Assembly: GCF_003967555.1 (NCBI RefSeq)
Contig: NZ_BIFS01000002.1
Location: 1,674,001-1,738,000 of the forward strand
From: Dictyobacter kobayashii
Lineage (GTDB): Bacteria; Chloroflexota; Ktedonobacteria; Ktedonobacterales; Ktedonobacteraceae
Reading direction: 5' to 3'
DNA length: 64,000 nt
Positions within the stretch are counted from its first letter, which is position 1. Each line of letters opens with the position of its first letter. Under the pieces are notes generated by a model that saw only the letters and a list, made by a program, of their open reading frames with translations, made no database searches and had not been told where the DNA came from. This document shows, piece after piece, positions 1-8,669 of this stretch. The position numbers and the translations under genes were made by a program.

Positions 1-451
1 GGAGTGGTCGGACGCGTTCTTTGGCTATTTGTGGACCTGCAAAAGGAATCCAGAGCTGTTGGGCGACAGCGGCCTCAGATCCTCCAAAGATGGGAGCCTC
101 AACATAGACACTGCCATGTTGTGCATGCATTGCCGCAAGCTTCTTTGCCATTGCAGGCGATATCGTGCTCGTCGCAAGATGGATACCACCTGATCCCAAT
201 TGTTCTAAAAAACCATCACTCGTAACTATGCTTTCCACAGACGCATCACCCCACAAATTGGTCACAACAATTCCTCCGCTCGTCACAGCGTCAACTGGTC
301 GGCTCACTTGTTGCGCACCCTGAGCAACCAGAGGTTCCGCTTTGCTCGCCGTGCGATTGTACACCCGGAGAGCATACCCGGCATTGAGTAGATTGCTCGC
401 CAGTGGCAGACCCAGATTGCCAAGTCCAATAAATCCAATCGTTTCACTCAT
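1..451 (-). CDS. NAD(P)-dependent oxidoreductase, 3-hydroxyisobutyrate dehydrogenase family (partial, C-terminus off the window)
   Basis: The first 150 residues are open to the window edge. The start reads MSETIGFIGLGNLG, the GxGxxG dinucleotide-binding turn of the 6-phosphogluconate/beta-hydroxyacid dehydrogenase superfamily, and later TSTISP and APIFGG mark the substrate-binding loops of that family. The ATG lies at 449-451 with AGGAGG about 7 nt upstream. It is clearly paralogous to the complete gene at 36426-37313, with the same motif order and a similar LWI...RVRP stretch. It follows a MerR gene on the same strand, and a palindromic operator sits just before its start, so it is probably the MerR target. 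The substrate cannot be told from sequence; members act on small hydroxyacids, semialdehydes or imines. Confidence 0.85.
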   Translation of the reverse strand, partial: MSETIGFIGLGNLGLPLASNLLNAGYALRVYNRTASKAEPLVAQGAQQVSRPVDAVTSGGIVVTNLWGDASVESIVTSDGFLEQLGSGGIHLATSTISPAMAKKLAAMHAQHGSVYVEAPIFGGSEAAVAQQLWIPFAGPQIAKERVRPL

Positions 452-477
452 ATTTCTCAATCCTCCTGAATGAGTTA

Positions 478-511
478 GCTCCAAACATGACGTTAACGTT
501 ATGTTTGGAGC
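478..511. promoter_or_regulatory. Inverted repeat, probable MerR operator of the downstream oxidoreductase
   Basis: A 34-bp near-perfect inverted repeat has arms GCTCCAAACAT / ATGTTTGGAGC around the core GACGTTAACGTT. It lies 27 bp before the oxidoreductase start and directly after the MerR stop. The core recurs upstream of merR at 925-949, so both are probably bound by the same MerR protein. It could also form an RNA hairpin, but no T-tract follows on the minus strand. Confidence 0.6.
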
Positions 512-525
512 AAAAAAAAGCCTGA

Positions 526-912
526 TTACTGTTCTCTTTTCTCAAGCCAGCGCTCGAAGCGTTCGATATTGGCCTGTAAGTCAGCACGAAATTGCTGTAA
601 CGCACCGATCTTCCGGTCTGCATCAGCCAGATGCTGACGCAGGATGGCGAGAACTTTCTGTTTTGGTTGTATTCCACCAGGGTCGGTAAAATAGAGGTCG
701 ATAACGTCACGTATTTCATCCAGGCTGAGTCCAAGCTTCTTTAGCTGGTCAATTTTGCGCAGGCGGGCAAGCGTCTCCTCGGTGTAATAGTGCTGACCGT
801 GGCCTTCACGCTCACCTGGAGGGATTAGTCCAATGCTCTCGTAATAGCGAACGGTGCGCGCAGTTACCTTTGCTCGTTCCGTCAAATCACCTATGCGCAT
901 GCGGCCATTCAT
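526..912 (-). CDS. MerR family transcriptional regulator
   Basis: This is a 128-residue protein with an N-terminal winged HTH of the MerR type: MRIGDLTERAKVTARTVRYY followed by ESIGLIPPGER, the classic recognition helix and wing. A C-terminal helical dimerisation segment rich in Lys, Glu and Gln follows (about residues 75-128). There is no Cys cluster, so a metal or redox sensor of the ZntR or SoxR kind is unlikely; a small-molecule or stress responder fits better. The ATG at 910-912 has a GAGGGGGTGAGCG leader. The oxidoreductase lies 75 bp downstream on the same strand. Autoregulation is suggested by the copy of the ACGTTAACGT palindrome in its own promoter region. Confidence 0.9.
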   Translation of the reverse strand: MNGRMRIGDLTERAKVTARTVRYYESIGLIPPGEREGHGQHYYTEETLARLRKIDQLKKLGLSLDEIRDVIDLYFTDPGGIQPKQKVLAILRQHLADADRKIGALQQFRADLQANIERFERWLEKREQ

Positions 913-924
913 CGCTCACCCCCT

Positions 925-980
925 CAAATGTTACGTTAACGTCATGTTGATATGGTATATCTTGAGCGAGGCATTGTCAA
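925..980 (-). promoter_or_regulatory. merR promoter with palindromic operator
   Basis: On the minus strand TTGACA (975-980) is followed after 17 bp by TACCAT (952-957). Just downstream is a 25-bp imperfect palindrome centred on ACGTTAACGT (925-949), matching the core of the site at 478-511. The layout suggests a sigma70-type promoter controlled by MerR itself. Confidence 0.5.
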
Positions 981-1331
981 GGGGCTTTCTGCCCAGGGTC
1001 TCCTCCATCCTTGCGGAGAAAACGCGTCTGAAATTCAGACACCATTGCTCAACAAAATCCGCATGCGAAGATGGTGCCGATTACGATGTTGAGTATCTTG
1101 AATTCTGGCAGATCGGATGGCACGATGATCCCTTCCGGTTGCTCACCTTCTGCGCATGATTGAACTGCTATAATATACTGAGACGGCATCCTTGTTCTCG
1201 TTTTGATCTGGGGTTGTTCTTCTTACCACATCTAACGAAGGATAAGCTGATGGTTTGTTTTCTCACTATTTTTTCCTACTTTCCCCCGGAAAGATGGGGA
1301 GACTCATGATTTAGAGAACGGGAGGCAAGCA
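981..1331. other. Intergenic region upstream of the HAD phosphatase gene
   Basis: No convincing gene is seen. A TATAAT hexamer stands at 1169-1174, about 158 bp before the next start, without a good -35 partner. The sequence GAACGGGAGGCAAGCA at the end supplies the SD for the HAD gene. Confidence 0.4.
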
Positions 1332-2096
1332 ATGGAAGGTGTCAAAAATTATTTAATCGATATGGATGGTGTTCTTCTGTGGGGCTCGTCGCTGATTCCG
1401 GGCGCCGCTGATTTTATTCATAGATTACAGGACAAGGGTATCCCTTTCTTAATCTTTACGAATAATTCCCTGTACACTCCTCGTGACCTTCAGATGCGAC
1501 TCTCTTATATGGGATTGAATGTGTCGGCTGATTCTATTTTTACTTCCGCTTTAGCAACGGCGCAGTTTTTGCATTCCCAACGTCCAGGTGGTAGCGCCTT
1601 TACTATTGGCGAATCTGGCTTAACAACGGCACTCCATGATATTGGCTATATTTTGACTACCCAGGAGCCCGAATATGTGGTGGTGGGCGAGACTACGATG
1701 TATAGCTTTCAACGTATCTCTCAGGCCTGCCGTTTTATCAATGATGGTGCGCGCTTCATCGCTACCAATCCAGATGTGATGGGGCCTGGTGAAGGTGGTT
1801 TTGTGCCAGCGACAGGTGCAGTCGCTGCTTTGATCAGTGCCGCAACCGGCGTGAAGCCATATTTTGTCGGCAAGCCTAATCCATTGATGATGCGCATGGC
1901 CCTGCGCAAGTTAAATGCCCATTCAGAAGAATCGGCCATGATCGGAGATCGCATGGATACCGACATTGTGTCCGGCACTGAAAGCGGGCTACGAACCATC
2001 CTGGTGCTATCGGGCGTCACAAAGCGCGAACAGGTGGAGCGCTTCCCTTATCGTCCCACCTGGATCCTGAACTCGGTGGCTGATGTTGAGGTTTAA
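1332..2096 (+). CDS. HAD-IIA family hydrolase (NagD / p-nitrophenyl phosphatase type)
   Basis: The 254 residues are normal for the HAD-IIA subfamily. Motif I is DMDGVLL (residues 10-16, nucleophile Asp10 and acid/base Asp12), motif II is FTNNS (near 42-46), motif III is the Lys of VGKPNP, and motif IV is GDRMDTDI (Asp pair binding Mg2+). The cap between motifs II and III identifies class IIA. Members dephosphorylate sugar phosphates, nucleotides or 2-phosphoglycolate in the cytoplasm; the substrate here is not evident. The start has GGGAGGCAAGCA upstream. It stands alone, and its stop codon lies inside a palindrome shared with the convergent kinase gene. Confidence 0.88.
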   Translation: MEGVKNYLIDMDGVLLWGSSLIPGAADFIHRLQDKGIPFLIFTNNSLYTPRDLQMRLSYMGLNVSADSIFTSALATAQFLHSQRPGGSAFTIGESGLTTALHDIGYILTTQEPEYVVVGETTMYSFQRISQACRFINDGARFIATNPDVMGPGEGGFVPATGAVAALISAATGVKPYFVGKPNPLMMRMALRKLNAHSEESAMIGDRMDTDIVSGTESGLRTILVLSGVTKREQVERFPYRPTWILNSVADVEV

Positions 2097-2108
2097 ACCT
2101 CAACATCA
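2081..2108. terminator. Perfect 28-bp palindrome between convergent genes
   Basis: A perfect 28-bp palindrome centred on GTTTAAAC contains the HAD stop codon (2094-2096) and ends 5 bp from the kinase stop. It could form a 14-bp hairpin on either transcript, so it may be a bidirectional terminator. There is no clear T-tract. Confidence 0.5.
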
Positions 2109-2112
2109 CTGC

Positions 2113-4953
2113 TTATTGAGTGACATAGATACTTGACCAATCCTCTGGCGCAATCATGCCCATGGCGTTTACATTCAGACCATGCAATTTTGCCTTGACC
2201 ACATAGTAATCATAGGACTGATAAAGCGGTAGCCAGGCTACATCATTAACAAGATCTTGTTCCGCATTTCTGTACATACTTATGCGTTGCGCTTGATTTT
2301 GCGTGACATCAGCTCTGGCTAACGATCTCTGTATCTCCTGTTGATGTGCCGCAGCCTTACTTTGATTCTGGCCATATGCATATGTATTCTGGGCAGCACC
2401 CTGACCGAATTGGAGCGTTGTCCAATCGCTGGCATCTGGATAATCCGCAATCCAGCCTATGCGCCACATCTGGATATTTCTGGCATCATTTGAATTACTC
2501 ACCTTATTATAGAAAGTACTTGCAGGCATTGCTTGTAGTTTGATATTAAGGCCCAGATTTGTTTTCCACATCGCTTGCATGGCTGTTATCTCATTTTGCA
2601 CTGCCACTGATGAGCTTTTATAATAGGTTAATGTCACACTGGGAAATGCCTGCATCGAAGAAATGCCCTCTTCTTGCATACCCTCTTGTAGCAGTTTTTT
2701 TGCCAGTACGGGATCGCCTGCCGTGGTTGTGACGCCCGCCGGTCCTGATAGGGATGTGTTCGCGCTCGGGTCCCCTTGCGGTATGATGTGGTTAGTAGGC
2801 AAGACCGTATTGTTTCTAATCTTCTGGCTGATGAGATCTTTATTGATTGCCAGTGCAAATGCCTGGCGAATTTTAATGTTGTCAAATGGTTTGGTCAGAT
2901 AATTCATCGCATAATAAGTGGTTGATAGTTGTAGTGATTGATGAAAATCTGTGTTCTGATCAACCTTGTCTATCATTGATGCTGGGATATTGTCGACAAA
3001 ATCCACCTGAGCTACCCGGTAAGAATCGTAGGCAGTATTAGTATCGACATAGGATGTAAACGAGATTTTAGTGAGTGTTGGTTTACTGCCGTAGTAAAAA
3101 GGGTTGGGTACGAGCTCTATTTTTTGTTTTGTCCCTGGAGAGAATTCGAAAGGTCCAGAGCTACCTCCTTCGCTCAAATGGTCGGTGAAGCTCTGACTAT
3201 ATTTGTCGATCAGCGATTTTTCCACCACCGATGCACAGGGACAGGTCAGCGTATCCAGGAAGTAGGCAATGTTTTTCGATAGTTTGATGACAAGCGTATT
3301 GTCGTCGGGCGTCAGAATGCTCTGCCCGATCAATGTCTTGATCTTTCCTGAGACACGCTGGTCTGCGCCCTGAATATATTGTAGATTGTAAGGCGCTGTA
3401 CCATATTTTAGAGCCGGGTCCAGGGCACGATCCAGACTATAGGCTACATCTGTGGCTGTCAAGGACGCGCCATCGCTAAATTTGAGGTTGGGACGTAGAT
3501 GAAAAGTCCATGTGTAACCATCGGAACTGGTTTCCCATGATTGCGCAAGTTGAGGCACGATTTCCATTCTATCGTTGAATGAGACCAGCCCGGCTGAAGT
3601 CATACTAACTATCTGCATTGATTGTGTATATTGAACTGTTGCGGGGTCCAATGGCTCTTGTGTTGCGCTATTCATGGCGATGTTTAACACCTGCTGATCA
3701 GCAGGAACTCTATCTAGCATAACTGGTGGTCCAGTATTAATCTCTACATGCTGCCAGAGTGAAAAATGGGGGAATGTCGATAACGCTACATTCCCAAAGC
3801 CAGTAACGAGGAGTAGTATAGTTGCTATCGCTACTACTTTTAGCCAGGCGGGAAGTTTCTTGGGTTGGCTAGCTGGATTTTTGACATTTGCTGCATTGGA
3901 AGGCACATAGTATGGAGTTGACGGTGGGGGTGGAGGTGGCGGTGGTATCACCGGAGATTGGGCGGTAAGCCAGGTATCGCCTACGGTGGAGCTGATTTTT
4001 TCCAGGCGGCGTTTGACTTCAGTGATGGAGGTCGGACGTTGCGCGGGATCTTTAGCGAGCATATTGGCCAGTAGTGCAGAAAGCTCGGCTGGTAGTGTCA
4101 CCGGCTTTTTCGTTGGAGCCGTTGCCACATCCGCGTCCAGAGGATCTTGTCCGGTGAGTAGTGCTTGCAGTGTAGCGCCCAGGCTATAGATATCAGAGCG
4201 CTCGGTGGTCTGGGCCGAACCATATTGCTCGGGTGCGGCATAGCCAGGCGAGCCAAGGGTCTGTGTATCGCGCCGCTGGCCAGGTCTGAACTGGCGGGCG
4301 ATCCCAAAATCGATCAAATAAATATGGCCTGTCCTGGTACGCATAATATTATCTGGTTTGATGTCGCGAAAAATAATTGGTGGCTGGCGTGAGTGCAGAT
4401 ACGAGAGCACATCGCAGACCTGCAGGGCGATAGAGAGTCCCTCTTGTAGCGAGAGCAAACCGGCGGGCAATTGTTGGCGATAATCTTCCAGCGTCTGGCC
4501 ATCAATAAACTCGGCCACGATATACCAGTGCTCAGGGTCCATAAAATTAGCGTATACTTCCGGTAACGAAGGATGCTTGAGTAAGGTGCCAAAGCGTATT
4601 TCACGATGATAGGTATCGGTGGCATCGATAATCTCTTGTGGCTTCAACTTTTTAAGTGTGATTTCCTTGATCGCCACGATGCGTTTGGTGTGTAGATCTT
4701 CAGCTTTATAGACAGTGGCAAAGCCGCCCTTACCTACGCGATCAATCAGGCGATAGCGACCCTCAAGGATTGTGATGGTTTGCATCTGTGTCGGCTCATC
4801 AAAATCCTGACTATGCAGCAACGCATTTCCGCAGGCAAAGCAGATAGTATCTGTCTCGGTATTGGCAGCTCCACAGATCGCACAGTAGAGCACATTCATG
4901 AATTTCAATGGATGTATTCCTCGCTCTTCATTTTTCTCATTTGCGCTTATCAC
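2113..4953 (-). CDS. Membrane Ser/Thr protein kinase fused to an extracellular family 5 solute-binding domain
   Basis: This is a 946-residue chimera. Domains in order: a zinc ribbon with CxxC pairs at residues 24-27 and 38-41; a Hanks-type kinase at about 67-320 (glycine loop GKGGFATV 74-81, Lys96, catalytic Asp197 in RDIKPDN, DFG 215-217, AAPEQYG); an eight-proline linker at 337-344; one membrane helix at about 368-390; and a complete SBP_bac_5 oligopeptide-binding domain from about 415 to the end. The HRD histidine is Phe195. The topology implies an outside ligand-binding domain and an inside kinase, as in a receptor kinase. The GTG start at 4953 is uncertain: a TTG at 4908 has a better-placed GAGCGAGG, and an ATG lies at 4899. 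No ABC permease or ATPase adjoins it. The domain calls are seen directly; the sensing role is inferred. Confidence 0.88.
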   Translation of the reverse strand: MISANEKNEERGIHPLKFMNVLYCAICGAANTETDTICFACGNALLHSQDFDEPTQMQTITILEGRYRLIDRVGKGGFATVYKAEDLHTKRIVAIKEITLKKLKPQEIIDATDTYHREIRFGTLLKHPSLPEVYANFMDPEHWYIVAEFIDGQTLEDYRQQLPAGLLSLQEGLSIALQVCDVLSYLHSRQPPIIFRDIKPDNIMRTRTGHIYLIDFGIARQFRPGQRRDTQTLGSPGYAAPEQYGSAQTTERSDIYSLGATLQALLTGQDPLDADVATAPTKKPVTLPAELSALLANMLAKDPAQRPTSITEVKRRLEKISSTVGDTWLTAQSPVIPPPPPPPPSTPYYVPSNAANVKNPASQPKKLPAWLKVVAIATILLLVTGFGNVALSTFPHFSLWQHVEINTGPPVMLDRVPADQQVLNIAMNSATQEPLDPATVQYTQSMQIVSMTSAGLVSFNDRMEIVPQLAQSWETSSDGYTWTFHLRPNLKFSDGASLTATDVAYSLDRALDPALKYGTAPYNLQYIQGADQRVSGKIKTLIGQSILTPDDNTLVIKLSKNIAYFLDTLTCPCASVVEKSLIDKYSQSFTDHLSEGGSSGPFEFSPGTKQKIELVPNPFYYGSKPTLTKISFTSYVDTNTAYDSYRVAQVDFVDNIPASMIDKVDQNTDFHQSLQLSTTYYAMNYLTKPFDNIKIRQAFALAINKDLISQKIRNNTVLPTNHIIPQGDPSANTSLSGPAGVTTTAGDPVLAKKLLQEGMQEEGISSMQAFPSVTLTYYKSSSVAVQNEITAMQAMWKTNLGLNIKLQAMPASTFYNKVSNSNDARNIQMWRIGWIADYPDASDWTTLQFGQGAAQNTYAYGQNQSKAAAHQQEIQRSLARADVTQNQAQRISMYRNAEQDLVNDVAWLPLYQSYDYYVVKAKLHGLNVNAMGMIAPEDWSSIYVTQ

Positions 4954-5081
4954 AGGATGCCCAGGCGGGTAACAGCATTAGCATAAAATCATATTCATAA
5001 ATGTAGGGTAAAAAAGGCCTTTATTAATTAGACGTTCGTTGTTGACTATTTTATCCCTCAGGATTGGCGGTTTAGCACGAA

Positions 5082-5126
5082 AAAGCCTGACTCCTTCCAC
5101 AATTCAGTGAGAAAGAGTCAGGCTTT
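5082..5126 (-). terminator. Rho-independent terminator of the fructose PTS operon
   Basis: On the minus strand the 12-bp stem AAAGCCTGACTC / GAGTCAGGCTTT is followed by TT. It begins 15 bp after the stop of the IIBC gene. Confidence 0.85.
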
Positions 5127-5140
5127 ACTGGCTGAAGTTA

Positions 5141-6949
5141 CTACGAGGCTTGCGCCAACTGGGCTTCGGCCACAACAGCAGGGTTATTACTGGCCAGCGG
5201 GCGCTTGGTGAAAAAGAGTATGCCTGTCGTAACCGCTGTTCCTGCAACAATGGCGATGAGATAGGGCAGTAGATTGGTGACTGCACCTGGGATAAAGAGG
5301 ACGAAGATGCCGCCGTGTGGGACCTGTAAATTGCAGGCAAAGAGCATTGAGAGGGCTCCCGCGATGGCTGACCCAATCATGGTTGCTGGGATAACACGGA
5401 AAGGATCACGGGCGGCAAAAGGGATCGCTCCTTCGGTAATGAAGGCTATGCCCAGGACTGCCGCCGCCTTGCCGGCGTCTCGCTCTTCAACGGTAAAGCG
5501 ATTTTTGAACAGATAGGTTGCCAGTGCCAGTCCAAGAGGTGGGGTCATGCCAGCCGCCATCACGGCCGCCATAGGGGCATCTACATGGCTGCTCAGGAGT
5601 CCGACTGAGAATGTATAGGCAGATTTATTGATTGGTCCACCCATATCGATAGCCATCATGCCACCGAGCAGGAGTCCCAGCAGTAAGGCGTTGGTACCCT
5701 GCATTGTTCGCAACCAGTTGGTGAGGGCTGTAAGTATAAAGCTAACCGGCGTGCCAATCACAAAGACCATCAACAGGCCGACAATGCCGGTGCTGATCAA
5801 AGGTAACACCAGAACTGGTTTTAAGCCAGCCAGATTTTTGGGTAGATTGATCCATTTGTTGAGATACAAGGTGATATAGCCGGCCAGGAAGCCTGCGATG
5901 AGGCCACCTAAGAAGCCCGCGCCAATCGAGTTGGAGAGCACACCGCCAATCATACCAGGAGCCAGACCAGGTCGATCTGCGATCGAGTAGGCGATATAGC
6001 CGGCCAGAATGGGAACGATCAGACTGAATGCGCCGGTACCCCCACCGATCTGGTTTAGTGCCCAGCCCAGGGTGCCTGTATATTTGGCGGCATCTATGCC
6101 ACCAATGGCGAAGGAAAGTGCGATCAGCAGTCCACCCGCTACCACAAAGGGCAGCATATATGAGACACCGGTCATCAAATGTTTATAGATACCTGAACTG
6201 GCGGCAGATCTTTTGCTTTTAGCGTCCTGGATCTGTGAAAGATAGTCTTGCTGGGGTGCGCTGGCAGCTGCAGCACTGGTCTGGGGACCACTGGCGGCCT
6301 GGGCCAGGGCTGCTTTAATGAGGCCGGGTCCGTTTTGCAAGGCATCATGGGTGGAGGTTTCATAGACTGTTTTGCCCGCAAAGCGGCCTTTGTCTACTTT
6401 GGCATCGGCGGCGATGACCACCACGTTCGCCTTGCGAATATCATCTGGCGTTAGCGTGTTCTGGGCACCGACCGAACCCTGCGTCTCCACTTTAATCTGG
6501 TGTCCCAGCGTTTCCGCTGCCCGTTCCAATGCCTCGGCGGCCATAAAAGTATGGGCAATACCTGTCGGACACGAGGTAATGGCTACGATGCGAGCCTGCT
6601 CGATGGGTTGCGCGGCCGTGGGCTGAGCCACCGCTGCGGCGGCAGGTTGTTGGGCCAGGGCCGTTTCAACCACTTGCTGACTCTGGCGAATCGCTTTGTT
6701 GGTCGTGGTTTCATAAATTGATTTCCCTGCAAAGCGGCTCTGATCCACCTTTGCATCAGCGGCAATAATAACGACATCGGCGGACTGGATGTCTGACCCT
6801 GTCAGCGTGTTTTGGGCACCGACCGAGCCCTGTGTCTCCACTTTAATTGTGTGCCCGAGGGCCTCCGCGCCACGCTGCAGTGCTTCGGCGGCCATAAAAG
6901 TATGGGCAATGCCTGTGGGACAAGATGTGATAGCCACAATCTTTGCCAT
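5141..6949 (-). CDS. fruA: PTS fructose transporter subunit IIB'BC
   Basis: The 602 residues hold two tandem fructose-type EIIB domains, each starting IVAITSCPTGIAHTFMAAEA (about residues 1-100 and 120-220, Cys of SCPTG is the phosphorylation site), then a linker and an EIIC_fru membrane domain with about nine helices. It takes up fructose and releases fructose-1-phosphate at the inner face. The first IIB copy may be the regulatory or phosphate-relay B' domain known from other FruA proteins. The ATG at 6949 has AAGGAG 7 nt upstream; the upstream in-frame GTG lacks an SD. It is the last gene of a leftward operon with IIA-HPr, EI and FruK, 104 bp after fruK, and is followed by a strong terminator. 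Confidence 0.93.
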   Translation of the reverse strand: MAKIVAITSCPTGIAHTFMAAEALQRGAEALGHTIKVETQGSVGAQNTLTGSDIQSADVVIIAADAKVDQSRFAGKSIYETTTNKAIRQSQQVVETALAQQPAAAAVAQPTAAQPIEQARIVAITSCPTGIAHTFMAAEALERAAETLGHQIKVETQGSVGAQNTLTPDDIRKANVVVIAADAKVDKGRFAGKTVYETSTHDALQNGPGLIKAALAQAASGPQTSAAAASAPQQDYLSQIQDAKSKRSAASSGIYKHLMTGVSYMLPFVVAGGLLIALSFAIGGIDAAKYTGTLGWALNQIGGGTGAFSLIVPILAGYIAYSIADRPGLAPGMIGGVLSNSIGAGFLGGLIAGFLAGYITLYLNKWINLPKNLAGLKPVLVLPLISTGIVGLLMVFVIGTPVSFILTALTNWLRTMQGTNALLLGLLLGGMMAIDMGGPINKSAYTFSVGLLSSHVDAPMAAVMAAGMTPPLGLALATYLFKNRFTVEERDAGKAAAVLGIAFITEGAIPFAARDPFRVIPATMIGSAIAGALSMLFACNLQVPHGGIFVLFIPGAVTNLLPYLIAIVAGTAVTTGILFFTKRPLASNNPAVVAEAQLAQAS

Positions 6950-7053
6950 AGTGATACTCCTTCGCACGGGATAAGACCATGCTTCTCTGCATATATTAAA
7001 TACAATCTCTATCCAAAGCGTTGCTTAAGCGTATTGAGATATTGTGTTAGCGG

Positions 7054-8016
7054 TTACTCACCTACGACGCCGAAGGTTGGTTGGAGGGTGCGAACTTGCA
7101 CCTGTTGTGCATACTCTCTAAGAATGTGTTGAGCAGGTAGATGCGGACCAATCCGCGTGATCGTGCCCGCCGAAAAGGCGGTTGCCAGTCGGGCACACTC
7201 GGTCAACGGCAAGCCTTCGCTCAGGCCCGCAATTAAGCCCGCTACCATGGCATCGCCCGCTCCAACAGTACTTTTCACGTTCACCGCTAGTGGCTCCGCG
7301 ATCAGGGTAGTATGTTGATCGACAAACATGGCACCATGCTCTCCCATCGAAACAACCACTAACTGTGTGGTATCTCGTAATAGTTGCCTGGCTCCTTGTT
7401 CAATACTTAGTTCATCATGCAAAGGGCGCTCTACCAGCTGTTGAAGCTCATCAATATTGGGCTTGATAATCGTTGGCCCTACCTGTACGCCTGCGCGTAG
7501 GGCTGCCTGGCTGGAATCCAACACGATATTTTTGCCCTGTTGTTTTAACTGCTCAATGACCGTTGCATAGAAAGTAATGGGCACTCCGGGTGGGAGATGG
7601 CCAGCCAGCACAAACCAATCGCAGGTTTTGGCCAGCTGCTGAATCCGAGTATGGAGCTGCTCAATCTCGCTTGCCGAGGGCTGAAGACCCGGCATATTGA
7701 TATCGGTTGTCTGTTGCTGAGCCTCATCGATCACTTTAATACCGGTGCGCGTCTGACCTGGCAAGCGGATGAAGGCATCTTCGATCCGTTTCTGCGCAAA
7801 GAGCTGCTCAAAGATGGCCGCATTGTCGCGGCCCAGAAAGCCCGTCACCGCGCTGGCATGACCATAATCAGCTAGAAATGAGGCGACATTGACCCCTTTA
7901 CCGCCAGCATCTAATTGCATCTCCTGCCCACGATTAACGGTATTGGTCTGAAAATGGTCTGCCCGTACCGTTAAATCAATAGCTGGATTGAGCGTGATTG
8001 TAGCAATTTTACTCAT
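7054..8016 (-). CDS. fruK: 1-phosphofructokinase
   Basis: This 320-residue PfkB/ribokinase-family kinase phosphorylates fructose-1-phosphate to fructose-1,6-bisphosphate. Seen in the sequence: the N-terminal TLNPAIDLT, the GGKGVNVA substrate motif, and the C-terminal STVGAGDAMVAG anion hole with the catalytic Asp. These are diagnostic of the FruK/LacC branch. The ATG at 8016 overlaps the enzyme I stop codon (ATGA), which suggests translational coupling; an ORF extension of 10 residues upstream was rejected for that reason. It lies between the EI and IIBC genes, the usual fru order, so the product of FruA goes straight into glycolysis. Confidence 0.93.
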   Translation of the reverse strand: MSKIATITLNPAIDLTVRADHFQTNTVNRGQEMQLDAGGKGVNVASFLADYGHASAVTGFLGRDNAAIFEQLFAQKRIEDAFIRLPGQTRTGIKVIDEAQQQTTDINMPGLQPSASEIEQLHTRIQQLAKTCDWFVLAGHLPPGVPITFYATVIEQLKQQGKNIVLDSSQAALRAGVQVGPTIIKPNIDELQQLVERPLHDELSIEQGARQLLRDTTQLVVVSMGEHGAMFVDQHTTLIAEPLAVNVKSTVGAGDAMVAGLIAGLSEGLPLTECARLATAFSAGTITRIGPHLPAQHILREYAQQVQVRTLQPTFGVVGE

Positions 8017-8669
8017 AGACTGCGTACCTCGCTGCTGGTGCGACATTGTAGGGCCCGCCGGGCAAGATCCTGCATTGCTTGTAAAGATGAGCTACGGATA
8101 TGGGCCTTAATTGACGCGATACTGGGAATGCTGACACTCAATTCTTTAACTCCCAGGCCGGTTAAGATGCTCGCTCCCAGATTATCTGAGGCCAGGCCGC
8201 CGCATACGCCGACCCATTTGCCCTCTTGACTGGCTGCCTGTACCGTTTGTGAGACCATTTGTAAGACGGCTGGATGCAGGCTATCAGCTTGCTTAGCCAG
8301 CTGTGGATGTCCACGATCCATCGCCATTACATATTGCGTCAGATCATTGGTTCCGATGGAGAAGAAAGCGATTTCTCGTGCCAGGTGCCGGGCCAGCATG
8401 ACCGCTGATGGCACTTCGACCATAATCCCGATTGGTATAGCTGGAGCGTCGAGTTCTTGCCGTACCTGCTCGGTGATCGCAAAGGCTTTCTCCCAATCTT
8501 CCATGGTTGCTATCATGGGAAACATAATGCTAGCCGAGCCGTAAGCGGCGGCGCGATAGATGGCACGTAGTTGAGGAATAAAGAGTTCGGGATGCTCAAA
8601 ACAGAGCCGCACACCACGAATACCCAGGAAAGGATTGTCTTCTTTAGGTAGACGTAGATAGCTGACCTC
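8013..8669 (-). pseudogene. Enzyme I, C-terminal PEP-binding part, separated by a +1 frameshift
   Basis: The reading frame continues enzyme I from KEVSYLRLPKEDNPFLGIRG to the end. It holds the FEHPELF segment, the MVEVPSAV and FFSIGTNDLTQY signatures of the PEP-utilising TIM barrel, and the active-site Cys of GVCGGLASD. It is out of frame with the preceding ORF: the codons GAT AAA would have to lose one A in the run at 8670-8673 to give the expected GGDKEVSY. A start codon with SD of its own is not evident at the junction. Without frameshifting, or correction of a sequencing error, this half would not be joined to the phosphohistidine domain. Confidence 0.8.

Noticed and set aside
1..60. Apparent frameshift at the left edge in the oxidoreductase
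   Set aside because: Careful frame counting from the ATG at 451 shows the frame stays open to base 1 (LWIPFAGPQIAKERVRPL).
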